A stretch of 64,000 nt of DNA from an uncultured Mucilaginibacter sp. (GCA_903891475.1 CAITEP010000031.1:62001-126000), one strand, 5' to 3'. Shown: positions 1-9,546, counted from the stretch's first letter. Program-made: numbers and translations. Notes: generated from the sequence alone by a model not told the origin.

Positions 1-164
1 ACGAAATTATTCCGGTTGATGTTTATGTTCCAGGTTGCCCGCCACGCCCCGAAGCCATTATTGATGGTTTTATGCATATTCAGGAATTGGTAAAATCAGA
101 AAGTGGCAGGCGCAGAAACGAGCCTAAATATCAGCAACTATTGGCTTCATACGGTATACAATAA
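1..164 (+). CDS. nuoB: NADH-quinone oxidoreductase subunit B, C-terminal end (partial)
   Basis: Only the last 54 codons are present; the gene runs in from the left edge, reading from base 3. NuoB is the peripheral-arm subunit of complex I that holds iron-sulfur cluster N2, the last electron carrier before quinone. The visible part contains the [11 protein letters not shown] segment, whose Cys is one of the N2 ligands, followed by the family's usual helix and a short polar tail ending in a TAA stop. nuoC begins five bases later. Identification rests on this motif and on the gene order that follows; nuoA would lie off-window. Confidence 0.93.
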   Translation, partial: EIIPVDVYVPGCPPRPEAIIDGFMHIQELVKSESGRRRNEPKYQQLLASYGIQ

Positions 165-168
165 TATA

Positions 169-672
169 ATGGGTAAACTTACAAACGAAGAACTTTTAAA
201 TAAGGTTAACGAAAAGTTCCATGATAAGGTAACAACAATTGGCGAGCCCTTTGGCTTGTTGACTTTTGAAACCAGCAAAAATGAAATAATAGAGGTATTG
301 GCTTGGTTTAAAGACGAACCGGAACTTCAATTTATTTTTTTAACTGATATTACTGCCATCCACTACCCTGAGCTTGAAAAACCTTTCGGTGTAATTTACC
401 ATTTACATAGTTTGGTACATAATGTGAGAGTACGTATCAAAGTATTTTTGGAGGCTCATGATGTTCATATCCCTTCTGCAACTGCTTTATGGAACGGAGC
501 AAATTGGATGGAACGTGAAACCTATGATTTTTTCGGAATCATTTTCGACGGGCATCCAGATTTACGCAGAATTTTAAATGTTGACGATATGGAAGCCTTC
601 CCGATGCGCAAAGAACATCCGTTGGAAGACCCTAACCGTGTTGATAAAAAAGATTATTTTTTTGGGAGATAA
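169..672 (+). CDS. nuoC: NADH-quinone oxidoreductase subunit C (30 kDa subunit)
   Basis: This encodes 167 residues of the 30-kDa complex I subunit, a peripheral-arm protein that packs against NuoD near the quinone site. The C-terminal half has the family signature, WMERETYDFFGI followed by HPDLRRIL and the RKEHPLED segment. The frame stays open upstream to 103, but that stretch overlaps the end of nuoB. The ATG at 169 gives the normal family length, so it is chosen. NuoC is a separate protein here, not fused to NuoD as in E. coli. nuoD starts five bases after the stop. Confidence 0.95.
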   Translation: MGKLTNEELLNKVNEKFHDKVTTIGEPFGLLTFETSKNEIIEVLAWFKDEPELQFIFLTDITAIHYPELEKPFGVIYHLHSLVHNVRVRIKVFLEAHDVHIPSATALWNGANWMERETYDFFGIIFDGHPDLRRILNVDDMEAFPMRKEHPLEDPNRVDKKDYFFGR

Positions 673-677
673 AATAA

Positions 678-1889
678 ATGCATAACCATCCGGTATTTAC
701 TGATAACGATCCGCAAGCGGAGCTTTCAACGCTTAACCTTGGCCCAACGCACCCGGCTACGCATGGCGTATTCCAAAATGTATTGCAGCTTGACGGCGAA
801 CGTATTGTAAGCGGCGTTTCAACCATAGGATATATCCACCGTGCGTTCGAAAAGATTGCCGAGCATAGGCCATTTTATCAAATTACACCTTTAACCGATA
901 GGTTAAACTACTGTTCATCGCCTATCAATAACATGGGTTGGCACATGACGGTTGAAAAAATGTTGGATATTAAAACACCAAAGCGTGTTGATTATATGCG
1001 CATCATATTGATGGAGTTGGCTCGTATTGCCGATCACCTGATTTGCAACTCCATTTTAGGGGTTGATACGGGTGCCTTAACCGGCTTTACCTATATCATC
1101 CAATCGCGCGAGGATATTTATGAAATTTACGAGGAAATTTGCGGTACCAGGCTAACTACCAATGTGGGTCGTATTGGCGGTTTCGAGCGTAATTTTAATC
1201 AGATAGCTTTTCAAAAAATTCGTAAGTTCCTAAAAACTTACCCATTGGTATTAAAGGAATTTGAATCATTATTTAACCGCAACCGTATATTCATCGACCG
1301 TACCAAGGATATTGGCGCCGTTAGTGCAGAAACTGCCTTGAGTTACAGCTGGACCGGCCCGATTTTACGTGCTGCCGGGGTTGATTATGATGTACGCGCC
1401 ATGAATCCATATTCATCATACGACGATTTGGAATTTGAAGTACCGGTTGGCGAAAATGGTGATGTTTACAGCAGGTTTTTGGTTAGGAATGAAGAAATGT
1501 GGCAAAGCTTACGCCTGATTGAACAGGCAATGGCTAAGATAGAAAAAGAACCAGCAGATATTTTCCATGCCGATGTGCCTGATTTTTACCTTCCTCCAAA
1601 AGAAGAAGTGTACAATAACATGGAAGCCTTGATTTACCATTTCAAAATTGTAATGGGCGAAATTCCAACACCACATACCGAAGTATATCACTCGGTAGAA
1701 GGTGCCAATGGCGAGTTGGGCTTTTATTTGGTAAATGATGGTGGCAGGTCGCCATACCGCTTGCATTTCCGCAGACCAAGCTTTATCAACTATCAAATGT
1801 ATGCGCCCATGAGTAGGGGTATGTTATTATCCGATGCGATTATTAATATGAGTAGTTTAAACGTTATAGCCGGAGAATTAGATGCTTAG
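678..1889 (+). CDS. nuoD: NADH-quinone oxidoreductase subunit D (49 kDa subunit)
   Basis: The 403-residue product is the 49-kDa subunit that forms the quinone-binding pocket together with NuoB. It opens with the typical LGPTHPATHG segment (about residues 21-30), which carries the quinone-site loop, and continues with YIHRAFEKIAEHRPF and LTDRLNY, all hallmarks of this nickel-hydrogenase-derived family. The C-terminal GELDA ending is also usual. Its stop overlaps the nuoE start by eight bases, pointing to coupled translation. Length and motifs are normal; nothing odd is seen. Confidence 0.96.
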   Translation: MHNHPVFTDNDPQAELSTLNLGPTHPATHGVFQNVLQLDGERIVSGVSTIGYIHRAFEKIAEHRPFYQITPLTDRLNYCSSPINNMGWHMTVEKMLDIKTPKRVDYMRIILMELARIADHLICNSILGVDTGALTGFTYIIQSREDIYEIYEEICGTRLTTNVGRIGGFERNFNQIAFQKIRKFLKTYPLVLKEFESLFNRNRIFIDRTKDIGAVSAETALSYSWTGPILRAAGVDYDVRAMNPYSSYDDLEFEVPVGENGDVYSRFLVRNEEMWQSLRLIEQAMAKIEKEPADIFHADVPDFYLPPKEEVYNNMEALIYHFKIVMGEIPTPHTEVYHSVEGANGELGFYLVNDGGRSPYRLHFRRPSFINYQMYAPMSRGMLLSDAIINMSSLNVIAGELDA

Positions 1890-2400
1890 AGTGGAAGAAA
1901 CACAAGTGCCTGTTGAATTTTCTCAGGAGCTGATTAATAAATTTGATGAAATTGTTGCCCGCTATCCGGCTGGTAAACAAAAATCGGCCTTATTGCCTGT
2001 TTTGCATTTAGTGCAGGCCGAATACCAGTGGCTAAGTTCGGCCGCGATGGATAAAGTAGCCGAGTATTTGCAAATAAAGCCCATTGAGGTTTACGAAGTG
2101 GCATCGTTTTACAGCATGTACTTCTTACGCCCATCAGGCAAATATGTATTAGAGGTTTGCCGTACAGGGCCATGTGCCTTGGTGGGTGCCGAAAAAATAA
2201 TGGATCATATTGAACAAGCCTTAGGTGTAAAAGAAGGCGAAGTTACTGCTGATGGTTTGTTTAGTTGGAGAGGGGTTGAATGTTTGGCAGCTTGTGGCTT
2301 CGGTCCGGTTTTACAAATAGGTCCAGAGTACACTTTTTACGAGAATTTAACCAACGAATCGGTAAATAACCTGATTGAAGATTTAAAAAAGAAGGGATAG
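1882..2400 (+). CDS. nuoE: NADH-quinone oxidoreductase subunit E (24 kDa, 2Fe-2S)
   Basis: This 172-residue thioredoxin-fold subunit of the NADH-oxidising module carries the [2Fe-2S] cluster N1a. The four ligands are visible as Cys93, Cys98 (CRTGPC) and Cys134, Cys138 (CLAAC), with the spacing expected of the family. The N-terminal helical part (LLPVLHLVQAEYQWLS) is also typical. The gene overlaps the nuoD stop by eight bases. Its own TAG shares a base with a GTG that opens the small ORF that follows. Confidence 0.95.
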   Translation: MLRVEETQVPVEFSQELINKFDEIVARYPAGKQKSALLPVLHLVQAEYQWLSSAAMDKVAEYLQIKPIEVYEVASFYSMYFLRPSGKYVLEVCRTGPCALVGAEKIMDHIEQALGVKEGEVTADGLFSWRGVECLAACGFGPVLQIGPEYTFYENLTNESVNNLIEDLKKKG

Positions 2401-2591
2401 TGATTTTATTAACCAGAACAGTTTTAATAGTATCAGATTTTACATTGGCCGTAGTGATAACTACCATGAACTTTCAAGACGGCGGGATGCAAAAAAATCC
2501 TTTATTTTTAAACTTTTTGGTGGTAGTAGCCCTTGCAGTTTGCATTGTAAGGCATATAAATTATTATAAGATAACTAAAAAGATTTATTAA
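2400..2591 (+). CDS. Small hydrophobic protein encoded between nuoE and nuoF
   Basis: This open frame of 63 codons lies between nuoE and nuoF, starting at a GTG that overlaps the nuoE stop, or at the ATG at 2466 for a 41-residue product. From the later start the protein has one clear membrane segment (LFLNFLVVVALAVCIVRHI) and a basic tail (YYKITKKIY), so it would be a single-pass protein with a positive cytoplasmic end. From the GTG there is a second weaker hydrophobic stretch. It ends six bases before nuoF. I do not recognise a family and no function can be assigned; co-transcription with nuo is the only clue. It could be a real accessory peptide or merely an open gap. Confidence 0.5.
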   Translation: MILLTRTVLIVSDFTLAVVITTMNFQDGGMQKNPLFLNFLVVVALAVCIVRHINYYKITKKIY

Positions 2592-2596
2592 CAGTA

Positions 2597-3955
2597 ATGG
2601 CACGCAAATTACTTTTAGAACATATTAACGTACCGGGTATCAATACTTTCGAAACTTACCGTTCAAAAGGTGGTTATGCCGCGGTTGAAAAAGCTTTAAA
2701 ATCCATGTCGCCCGATGATGTGGTGGAAGAAGTTAAAAAGTCTGGTCTGCGCGGTCGTGGCGGTGCGGGTTTCCCAACAGGTATGAAATGGAGTTTCTTG
2801 GCTAAGCCCGAGGGTGTAGCTCGCTACCTGGTTTGTAATGCAGATGAATCGGAACCGGGAACTTTTAAAGACCGTTACCTCATGACTAACATTCCTCACT
2901 TATTAATTGAAGGAATGATTGTAGCAAGTTTTGCCTTGGGTGCAAAAACTTCTTACATATACGTAAGGGGCGAAATGATGCCTCAAATAAGAATCCTTGA
3001 AAAAGCTATCGCGGAAGCAAAAAATGCAGGCTTTTTAGGTAAAAATATATTGGGTACCGGTTACGATTTGGAACTATATGTGCAACCCGGTGGTGGTGCC
3101 TATATATGCGGCGAAGAAACCGCTTTATTGGAATCGTTAGAAGGTAAACGTGGTAACCCACGCATCAAACCACCGTTTCCGGCAATTGCTGGTTTATATG
3201 GTTGCCCTACGGTAGTAAACAATGTGGAATCAATAGCTGCTGTAGTACCTATCATAAACGAAGGTGGCGAAGAGTATGCAAAAATAGGCATCGGTCGTAG
3301 TACTGGTACCAAGCTAATTTCGGCAGGTGGTAACGTTCGTAAACCGGGTGTTTACGAAATTGATTTAGGTCTGCCTGTTGAAGAGTTTTTATTTTCGGAC
3401 GAATACTGCGGTGGTATTGCTAATGGCAAGCGCTTGAAAGCAGTGGTAGCCGGTGGTTCATCAGTGCCTATTCTACCTGCAAATTTATTCTTGAAAACTA
3501 TTAATAACGAACCAAGGCTAATGAGCTATGAGTCATTATCCGACGGTGGTTTTGTGAGCGGCACCATGTTGGGCTCAGGGGGTTTTATAGCTTTTGATGA
3601 AGACCAATGTATTGTACGCAATACCTGGAACTTCGCTCGTTTTTATCACCATGAAAGTTGCGGACAATGTTCACCATGCCGCGAAGGTACCGGATGGATG
3701 GAAAAAGTTTTACACCGTTTAGAGAATGGGCACGGTAAAATGAGCGATATGGATTTATTGGTGGATGTTTCTAAAAAAATAGAAGGCAATACCATTTGTC
3801 CGCTAGGCGACGCCGCTGCATGGCCGGTTGCCAGTGCCATCAGGCATTTTAGGGATGAGTTTGAGTGGCATGTAACTAATGCAGCAGTTGCAACAACCCG
3901 AAACTATGGTTTAGCGCATTATGCCGACCCATTGCCAAAGTTGGAGACTGCTTAA
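2597..3955 (+). CDS. nuoF: NADH-quinone oxidoreductase subunit F (NADH/FMN-binding)
   Basis: NuoF oxidises NADH and passes electrons through FMN to cluster N3. The 452-residue sequence shows the NADH/FMN loop [13 protein letters not shown] (residues 53-65), the second flavin/NADH stretch with [20 protein letters not shown] (166-184), and the N3 [4Fe-4S] ligands Cys355, Cys358, Cys361 (CGQCSPC) and Cys401 (TICPLGD). Length is normal, with a short C-terminal extension after the cluster domain. A 120-base gap separates it from nuoG. Confidence 0.97.
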   Translation: MARKLLLEHINVPGINTFETYRSKGGYAAVEKALKSMSPDDVVEEVKKSGLRGRGGAGFPTGMKWSFLAKPEGVARYLVCNADESEPGTFKDRYLMTNIPHLLIEGMIVASFALGAKTSYIYVRGEMMPQIRILEKAIAEAKNAGFLGKNILGTGYDLELYVQPGGGAYICGEETALLESLEGKRGNPRIKPPFPAIAGLYGCPTVVNNVESIAAVVPIINEGGEEYAKIGIGRSTGTKLISAGGNVRKPGVYEIDLGLPVEEFLFSDEYCGGIANGKRLKAVVAGGSSVPILPANLFLKTINNEPRLMSYESLSDGGFVSGTMLGSGGFIAFDEDQCIVRNTWNFARFYHHESCGQCSPCREGTGWMEKVLHRLENGHGKMSDMDLLVDVSKKIEGNTICPLGDAAAWPVASAIRHFRDEFEWHVTNAAVATTRNYGLAHYADPLPKLETA

Positions 3956-4062
3956 TTTAGCTATGATTAATAGCTAAGTAAGCTATATTCAAAATATAAA
4001 TAAATTAAAAAAGTAATCACATTAAAGTTTTAACATTATTACTGTTTTAACTTTTGAATTTT

Positions 4063-4070
4063 TAATTTTG
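4063..4070 (+). promoter_or_regulatory. Possible internal -7 element upstream of nuoG
   Basis: TAATTTTG matches the Bacteroidota -7 consensus TAnnTTTG exactly, within the 120-base nuoF-nuoG gap. No matching TTTG box sits 19-21 bases upstream, and the element is only five bases from the nuoG ATG. A weak internal promoter is possible but unsupported. Confidence 0.2.
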
Positions 4071-4075
4071 ACCAA

Positions 4076-5065
4076 ATGAAAGTAACCATTGACGGTATTC
4101 CCGTTGAAGTTGAACCAGGAACCACCATTCTTAATGCCGCAAGGCAAATAGGGGGCGATATTGTGCCGCCTGCCATGTGCTATTACTCAAAGCTAAAGGA
4201 TAGTGGTGGTAAATGCCGTACCTGTTTGGTTAAGGTAAGCAAAGGCTCTGAAAAAGATCCTCGCCCAATGCCAAAGCTGGTAGCCAGTTGCCGTACTACG
4301 GTAATGGATGGTATGGAAGTTCAAAACATTACCTCACCCGAAGTGATTGAAGCCCGTAAAGGAATTGTTGAGATATTATTATTAAACCACCCGCTTGATT
4401 GCCCCGTTTGTGATCAGGCTGGCGAATGCCATTTGCAGGATTTAGCTTTCGAGCATGGTTCGGCCAAAACCCGTTATGAGTTTGATCGTCGTACATTCGA
4501 AAAGATTGACATTGGCGATAAAATTCAACTACATATGACGCGTTGTATTTTATGCTACCGTTGTGTTTTTGTTGCCGATCAAATTACCGAAAACCGTGTT
4601 CATGGCATATTAAACCGCGGCGATCATTCCGAAATATCAACCTATATACAAAAAGCGGTTGATAATGACTTTTCGGGCAATGTAATTGATGTTTGTCCGG
4701 TAGGTGCTTTAACTGATAAAACTTTCAGGTTTAAAAACAGGGTTTGGTTTACCAAACCAGTACAAGCACATTGTGCTTGCGATAAATGCAGCGGCAAGGT
4801 AACCCTTTGGTACAAAGGCGAAGAGGTAATTAGGGTAACTGCACGTAAAGATAGAAATGGTGAGGTAGAAGAGTTTATTTGTAACACCTGCCGTTTTGAT
4901 AGGAAGAAGACATCGGATTGGGTAATTGAAGGGCCGGCAAAAATTGCCAATACATCGGTAATTAGTGCCAACCATTACGACTTTACCCCACTGCCGGTTA
5001 TAAAAACAAACTTGCAGCTGCAACAGGCTAACGAAAATCAATTTGAACGCGATACACGCTTATAA
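4076..5065 (+). CDS. nuoG: NADH-quinone oxidoreductase subunit G, short form (iron-sulfur domains only)
   Basis: This 329-residue subunit carries the electron-wire clusters of the NADH module. Visible ligands are: [2Fe-2S] N1b Cys35, Cys47, Cys50, Cys72; N5 His105 with Cys109, Cys112, Cys118; N4 Cys157, Cys160, Cys163, Cys207. A further Cys-rich group (Cys233, 235, 238, 269, 272) resembles an N7-type site. The molybdopterin-oxidoreductase-like domain that makes E. coli NuoG about 900 residues is absent. A short NuoG is usual in Bacteroidota as far as I know, so this is not read as a truncation. Its stop codon overlaps the nuoH start. Confidence 0.93.
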   Translation: MKVTIDGIPVEVEPGTTILNAARQIGGDIVPPAMCYYSKLKDSGGKCRTCLVKVSKGSEKDPRPMPKLVASCRTTVMDGMEVQNITSPEVIEARKGIVEILLLNHPLDCPVCDQAGECHLQDLAFEHGSAKTRYEFDRRTFEKIDIGDKIQLHMTRCILCYRCVFVADQITENRVHGILNRGDHSEISTYIQKAVDNDFSGNVIDVCPVGALTDKTFRFKNRVWFTKPVQAHCACDKCSGKVTLWYKGEEVIRVTARKDRNGEVEEFICNTCRFDRKKTSDWVIEGPAKIANTSVISANHYDFTPLPVIKTNLQLQQANENQFERDTRL

Positions 5066-6108
5066 TGGATACAGCACAATTATTATTTAAACTTATACTG
5101 GTAGTGATCATTTTCGCTATCAGCTTAGTCATAGCCCTCTACTCAACCTATGCGGAGCGTAAAGTAGCCGCCTTTTTTCAGGATAGGTTGGGTCCAAACA
5201 GAGCAGGCCCTTTCGGTTTGCTTCAACCATTTGCCGATGGTATAAAAATGTTTTTAAAGGAAGAAATTATTCCAACCAATGCCAGCGCGTTCTTGTTTGT
5301 GGCTGGTCCTTCTTTAGCCATATTAACGGCTTGTATAGGTTCGGCAGTAATACCATGGGGACAAAAACTAACTTTTGGTAGCACGGTGATTGATTTGCAA
5401 GTGGCTGATATCAATGTTGGCATATTGTACATCTTTGGTGTAGTGTCATTAGGTGTTTATGGCATCATGATAGGTGGCTGGGCATCGAACAATAAATATT
5501 CGCTCCTAGGTGCTATCAGGGCGGCATCTCAAAATATCAGCTACGAAATTTCAATGGGCTTGGCTATCATCGCACTGCTATTGGTTACAGGTACTTTAAG
5601 CCTTAGAGGCATAGCCGAGCAGCAACATGGTTTCTGGGCAAATGGTTATTTTACCTGGAATGTATTTAAGCAACCTCTTGGTTTCTTGTTATTCATAATT
5701 TGCGCCTTTGCCGAAACAAACCGTACCCCTTTCGATTTACCTGAATGCGAAACCGAATTGGTAGGTGGTTACCATACCGAATACTCATCTATGAAGTTGG
5801 GTTTTTACCTGTTTTCTGAATATATCAACATGTTTGTATCATCGGCAGTAATGGCTACCTTATATTTTGGTGGTTATAATTTCCCTTTTATGGATATGAT
5901 AAGTAGCCCAAATTGGGTTACAATTATTGGAGTATTTCTTTTCTTTATTAAAATAGCATTGTTCATCTTCTTTTTTATGTGGGTAAGATGGACGATCCCC
6001 CGTTTCCGTTACGACCAACTAATGGATTTGGGCTGGAAAACATTGATACCGTTGGCTATTGCCAATATTGTAATTACCGGAATTGTTATTACTTTTTTAA
6101 ATAGATAG
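5065..6108 (+). CDS. nuoH: NADH-quinone oxidoreductase subunit H (membrane, quinone site)
   Basis: The 347-residue product is the ND1-type membrane subunit that forms the floor of the quinone channel. It has about eight membrane segments. The family signatures are present: YAERKVAAFFQDRLGPNRAG after the first helix, FAETNRTPFDLPECETELVGG in the third matrix-side loop, and a late WVRWTIPRFRYDQLM motif. The start overlaps the nuoG stop by one base and nuoI follows 13 bases on. Confidence 0.96.
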   Translation: MDTAQLLFKLILVVIIFAISLVIALYSTYAERKVAAFFQDRLGPNRAGPFGLLQPFADGIKMFLKEEIIPTNASAFLFVAGPSLAILTACIGSAVIPWGQKLTFGSTVIDLQVADINVGILYIFGVVSLGVYGIMIGGWASNNKYSLLGAIRAASQNISYEISMGLAIIALLLVTGTLSLRGIAEQQHGFWANGYFTWNVFKQPLGFLLFIICAFAETNRTPFDLPECETELVGGYHTEYSSMKLGFYLFSEYINMFVSSAVMATLYFGGYNFPFMDMISSPNWVTIIGVFLFFIKIALFIFFFMWVRWTIPRFRYDQLMDLGWKTLIPLAIANIVITGIVITFLNR

Positions 6109-6121
6109 TATTTTTATTATA

Positions 6122-6619
6122 ATGGAACCATTAAGTAATAAACGCAAAGTATTAGTCCAAAAGCCACTTAACTTTTGGGAACGCATCTATTTACCTGCCA
6201 TAGCAAAAGGACTCTCCATTACCATGAGTCACTTTTTCCGTAAGCCGGTAACCATACAATATCCTGAGCAAAAACGTGAATTTTCTGAAAACTTTCGAGG
6301 TATGCATTCGCTAAAGCGTGATGAGGAAGGCCGTGAACGTTGTACCGCTTGTGGTTTATGCGCTTTATCATGCCCTGCCGAAGCAATCAGCATGATAGCC
6401 GCCGAACGTAAAAAAGGAGAGGAGAACTTATATCGTGAGGAAAAATATGCCGCTGTTTACGAAATAAACATGCTTCGCTGTATTTTTTGTGGTTTGTGCG
6501 AAGAGGCTTGTCCTAAAGAAGCCATTTACCTAGACGGCGATATTGTTCCTGCTGAATATTTGAGGAAAGATTTTATATACGGTAAAGACAAATTAGTAGA
6601 AGCACCATTAAATCAATAA
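6122..6619 (+). CDS. nuoI: NADH-quinone oxidoreductase subunit I (2x 4Fe-4S)
   Basis: The 165-residue protein carries clusters N6a and N6b, which link the peripheral arm to NuoB. Two ferredoxin-type motifs are visible: CTACGLCALSCP near residue 77 and CIFCGLCEEACP near residue 121. The N-terminal amphipathic stretch before them is typical of NuoI and holds it against the membrane arm. A 60-base gap to nuoJ includes a possible internal promoter element. Confidence 0.95.
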   Translation: MEPLSNKRKVLVQKPLNFWERIYLPAIAKGLSITMSHFFRKPVTIQYPEQKREFSENFRGMHSLKRDEEGRERCTACGLCALSCPAEAISMIAAERKKGEENLYREEKYAAVYEINMLRCIFCGLCEEACPKEAIYLDGDIVPAEYLRKDFIYGKDKLVEAPLNQ

Positions 6620-6629
6620 ATAAGTTTTA

Positions 6630-6637
6630 TACATTTG
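6630..6637 (+). promoter_or_regulatory. Possible internal -7 promoter element upstream of nuoJ
   Basis: TACATTTG matches the Bacteroidota -7 consensus TAnnTTTG at all fixed positions, in the gap between nuoI and nuoJ. No good TTTG -33 box lies at the expected 19-21 bases upstream, so activity is uncertain. If real it would boost the membrane-arm genes nuoJ-N. Confidence 0.25.
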
Positions 6638-6679
6638 CCCAAATTTAAAACAGGCAAAAGTATTTTGTAATTTTAAACC

Positions 6680-7177
6680 ATGAGTACATTTTACTTCATC
6701 GCTTTTTTGTCGGTATTGTTTTCAATACTGGTTATTACAGCAAAAAATCCTGTACATAGCATTTTATACCTTATACTTACCTTTTCTACCTTTACCATTC
6801 ATTATATTTTGATGAATGCCCAGTTTCTGGCAATCGTAAACTTTATTGTATATATGGGCGCTATTTTGGTGTTGTTTTTATACACTTTAATGCTCATGAA
6901 TTTAAATAAAGATTCAGAACCCTTCAAATCAAATTTGGTGAAGGTGGCTGCCTATGTTGGCGGAGCATGTTTTTTAATAACCATTATTTCGTCATTAAAG
7001 GCTTTCAATACCTCGCAATTGGTTATTTTAAAGGATCCTAACTTGGGCTTGGTAAAAAACCTGGGTAAAATTTTATTTAATGAATATTTGCTGCCATTTG
7101 AAGTTTCGTCAATATTATTATTGTCGGCAATGGTAGGCGCTGTTTTATTGGCAACTAAAGAAAGCAAAACCACATAA
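6680..7177 (+). CDS. nuoJ: NADH-quinone oxidoreductase subunit J
   Basis: This 165-residue, five-helix membrane subunit lies at the joint between the peripheral and membrane arms. The sequence is almost wholly hydrophobic, with the family segment NPVHSILYLI near residue 25 and the conserved VNFIVYMGAILVLFLYTLML helix around residues 53-74, which includes the pi-bulge region known in ND6. Its stop shares a base with the nuoK start, so the two are translationally coupled. Confidence 0.92.
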   Translation: MSTFYFIAFLSVLFSILVITAKNPVHSILYLILTFSTFTIHYILMNAQFLAIVNFIVYMGAILVLFLYTLMLMNLNKDSEPFKSNLVKVAAYVGGACFLITIISSLKAFNTSQLVILKDPNLGLVKNLGKILFNEYLLPFEVSSILLLSAMVGAVLLATKESKTT

Positions 7178-7506
7178 TGGAAAATATACCACAATACATA
7201 CAGGCAATCCCCCTTAATCATTACATCATATTATGTGCTATTGTATTTTCAATAGGGGTTACCGGTGTTTTATTAAGAAGGAACGCAATTGTAATTTTCA
7301 TGTCGGTTGAGTTGATGCTTAATTCAGTAAACTTATTACTTACAGCTTTTTCTGTTTACAGAGGCGATGCCAGCGGACAAGTATTCGTTTTTTTCATCAT
7401 GGCGTTGGCTGCGGCCGAGGTAGCGATAGGTTTGGCCATTATAGTAATGATTTACAGAAATACCAATTCGATAGATATTAATGTACTAAACAGGCTAAAG
7501 TGGTAG
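7177..7506 (+). CDS. nuoK: NADH-quinone oxidoreductase subunit K
   Basis: This 109-residue, three-helix subunit belongs to the ND4L/MrpC family. The two membrane glutamates needed for proton transfer are visible, in VELMLNSVNLLL and in AAAEVAIGLAI. Length is as expected. It overlaps nuoJ by one base and is followed by a 109-base gap in which I see no convincing promoter or hairpin. Confidence 0.94.
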   Translation: MENIPQYIQAIPLNHYIILCAIVFSIGVTGVLLRRNAIVIFMSVELMLNSVNLLLTAFSVYRGDASGQVFVFFIMALAAAEVAIGLAIIVMIYRNTNSIDINVLNRLKW

Positions 7507-7615
7507 TATTGCCAACCATATTCCTGAATTAGGTTTACTTATTATATAAATTAAATCAATAAAATAAACGGCCAATATTAATAAACAGATAGCGGCTTTT
7601 TGAAGAATATAAAAT

Positions 7616-9520
7616 ATGGATAAATATATCTGGCTTATTCCTTTTTTACCCTTAGCCGGTTTTGTTATTAACGGTATTGGTCGTAATACATTATCGAAAA
7701 ATGTAATCGGACTAATCGCTAGTTTATTGGTTCTGATTTCGTTTGGCTTAAGTATTGCCGTTTTTCTACAAGTAAATTCAGGTGGAAAAATAAACATTAC
7801 CATTTACGATTGGTTTTCGGTAAGCGGCTCAACCAAAGTATCATTCGCGTTTTTGATTGATCAGCTAAGTGCCCTTATGTTATTAATTATAACGGGTGTA
7901 GGCTTTTTAATCCATGTTTATTCAATGGGTTACATGAGTCATGATGAAGGCTATGGCAAATTTTTTGCTTACTTAAACCTGTTTGTGTTTTTCATGCTTC
8001 TACTGGTTTTAGGTTCTAACTATATAGTGATGTTTATAGGTTGGGAGGGTGTTGGATTATGCTCATACCTGCTAATAGGCTTTTGGTATACCAATCCGGC
8101 TTATTCCGATGCAGCAAAAAAAGCGTTTATTATGAACCGTATTGGCGATTTAGGCTTTTTAATAGGTATATTTTTACTAATCGGATATTTTGGTAGTGCT
8201 TCATTTGCTGATATTTTTCCTAATGCAGGTAAAGGACCTTTTACAAATGCACCATACGTGTTAATTACCTTGATGCTTTTTGTAGGTGCAGTTGGTAAAT
8301 CGGCCCAAATTCCGTTATTTACCTGGTTGCCCGATGCCATGGCAGGGCCAACCCCTGTTTCTGCATTAATACATGCCGCTACCATGGTAACCGCAGGTGT
8401 GTACATGATAGTTCGTTCAAACATCTTGTTTACGCTTGCGCCAATTACACTAAATGTTGTTGCCATTGTTGGCTTAGCAACCGCTGTATTAGGTGCAATC
8501 ATCGCGTTAACGCAAACCGATATTAAAAAGGTATTGGCTTATTCAACTGTTTCGCAGTTGGGTTATATGTTTTTAGGATTGGGTGTTGGTGCCTTTACCG
8601 GTTCATTTTTCCATGTTTTAACCCACGCCTTTTTTAAGGCATTGCTATTCTTAGGTGCTGGTTCAGTTATACATGCGGTTAGCGGCGAGCAAGACATGCG
8701 TAAAATGGGAGGATTGAAGGGAAAGCTTCCGGTAACGTTTATTACCATGCTGATTGGTACCATTGCCATTGCAGGTATTCCACCTTTTGCCGGCTTTTTC
8801 TCAAAAGACGAAATCCTGGCACATGTTTACAGCTATAGCTTACCAATGTATATAATAGGTGTATTAACAGCCATGCTTACATCTTTCTATATGTTCAGGA
8901 TGTTGTACCTAACATTTTATGGAAAATTTCGTGGTACCCATGAGCAAGAACACCACTTGCATGAGTCGCCACCATCCATGACAGTCCCATTAATCATTTT
9001 AGCTATACTGTCAATTGTTGGTGGTTTAATAAATGTACCCGCTGCTTTACATGGTAACCAATGGTTGCAACAATTTTTGGCACCGGTTTTAGATAGGTCG
9101 ACTGCATTGGTAGCCAAAGAATCGTTATCCGAATCGATGGAAATGATTCTAATGAGCGTATCAGTAGCGGCTGCCTTGCTTGCTTTGGTGTATGCTTATA
9201 TTAAATACAATAAAAACGCCTCGGTACCAGTTTCAGATGAGGAAGAACGCTCTGCCGTGGTTAACTTATCATATCATAAGCTTTATATTGATGAGTTTTA
9301 CGATTTAATCATACGCCGTCCATTAGATGCCATATCCTCCTTCTTTTATAAAATTATCGATGTAATGGGTATTGATGGTATAGTGAATGGATTAGGCAAG
9401 GGTGCGATTGATGCAAGTAACGGGTTTCGTTTATTACAATCAGGCAATGTTGGCTTCTATATATTTATGATGGTGGTGGGCATTGTATCGGTTTTAGTAT
9501 ACTTAGTATTTAAATTTTAA
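7616..9520 (+). CDS. nuoL: NADH-quinone oxidoreductase subunit L (antiporter-like)
   Basis: The 634-residue product is the distal proton-pumping subunit, related to Mrp antiporters. It shows many helices, the WEGVGLCSYLLIGFW motif around residue 143, and the LPDAMAGPTPVSALIHAATM channel segment near residue 240. The C-terminal region after about residue 490 contains the charged linker and the long amphipathic lateral helix that ties the membrane arm together. Spacing to nuoM is 26 bases. Confidence 0.96.
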   Translation: MDKYIWLIPFLPLAGFVINGIGRNTLSKNVIGLIASLLVLISFGLSIAVFLQVNSGGKINITIYDWFSVSGSTKVSFAFLIDQLSALMLLIITGVGFLIHVYSMGYMSHDEGYGKFFAYLNLFVFFMLLLVLGSNYIVMFIGWEGVGLCSYLLIGFWYTNPAYSDAAKKAFIMNRIGDLGFLIGIFLLIGYFGSASFADIFPNAGKGPFTNAPYVLITLMLFVGAVGKSAQIPLFTWLPDAMAGPTPVSALIHAATMVTAGVYMIVRSNILFTLAPITLNVVAIVGLATAVLGAIIALTQTDIKKVLAYSTVSQLGYMFLGLGVGAFTGSFFHVLTHAFFKALLFLGAGSVIHAVSGEQDMRKMGGLKGKLPVTFITMLIGTIAIAGIPPFAGFFSKDEILAHVYSYSLPMYIIGVLTAMLTSFYMFRMLYLTFYGKFRGTHEQEHHLHESPPSMTVPLIILAILSIVGGLINVPAALHGNQWLQQFLAPVLDRSTALVAKESLSESMEMILMSVSVAAALLALVYAYIKYNKNASVPVSDEEERSAVVNLSYHKLYIDEFYDLIIRRPLDAISSFFYKIIDVMGIDGIVNGLGKGAIDASNGFRLLQSGNVGFYIFMMVVGIVSVLVYLVFKF

Positions 9521-9546
9521 GAAACGATTAGCGTTTATAACATAAA

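Noticed and set aside
103..168. N-terminal extension of nuoC by 22 codons
   Set aside because: It overlaps the coding end of nuoB and has no nuoC family sequence; the ATG at 169 fits the normal length.
4076..5065. NuoG about a third of the E. coli length, as if truncated
   Set aside because: All cluster ligands are present, the gene overlaps nuoH normally, and short NuoG proteins without the molybdopterin domain are usual in this phylum.
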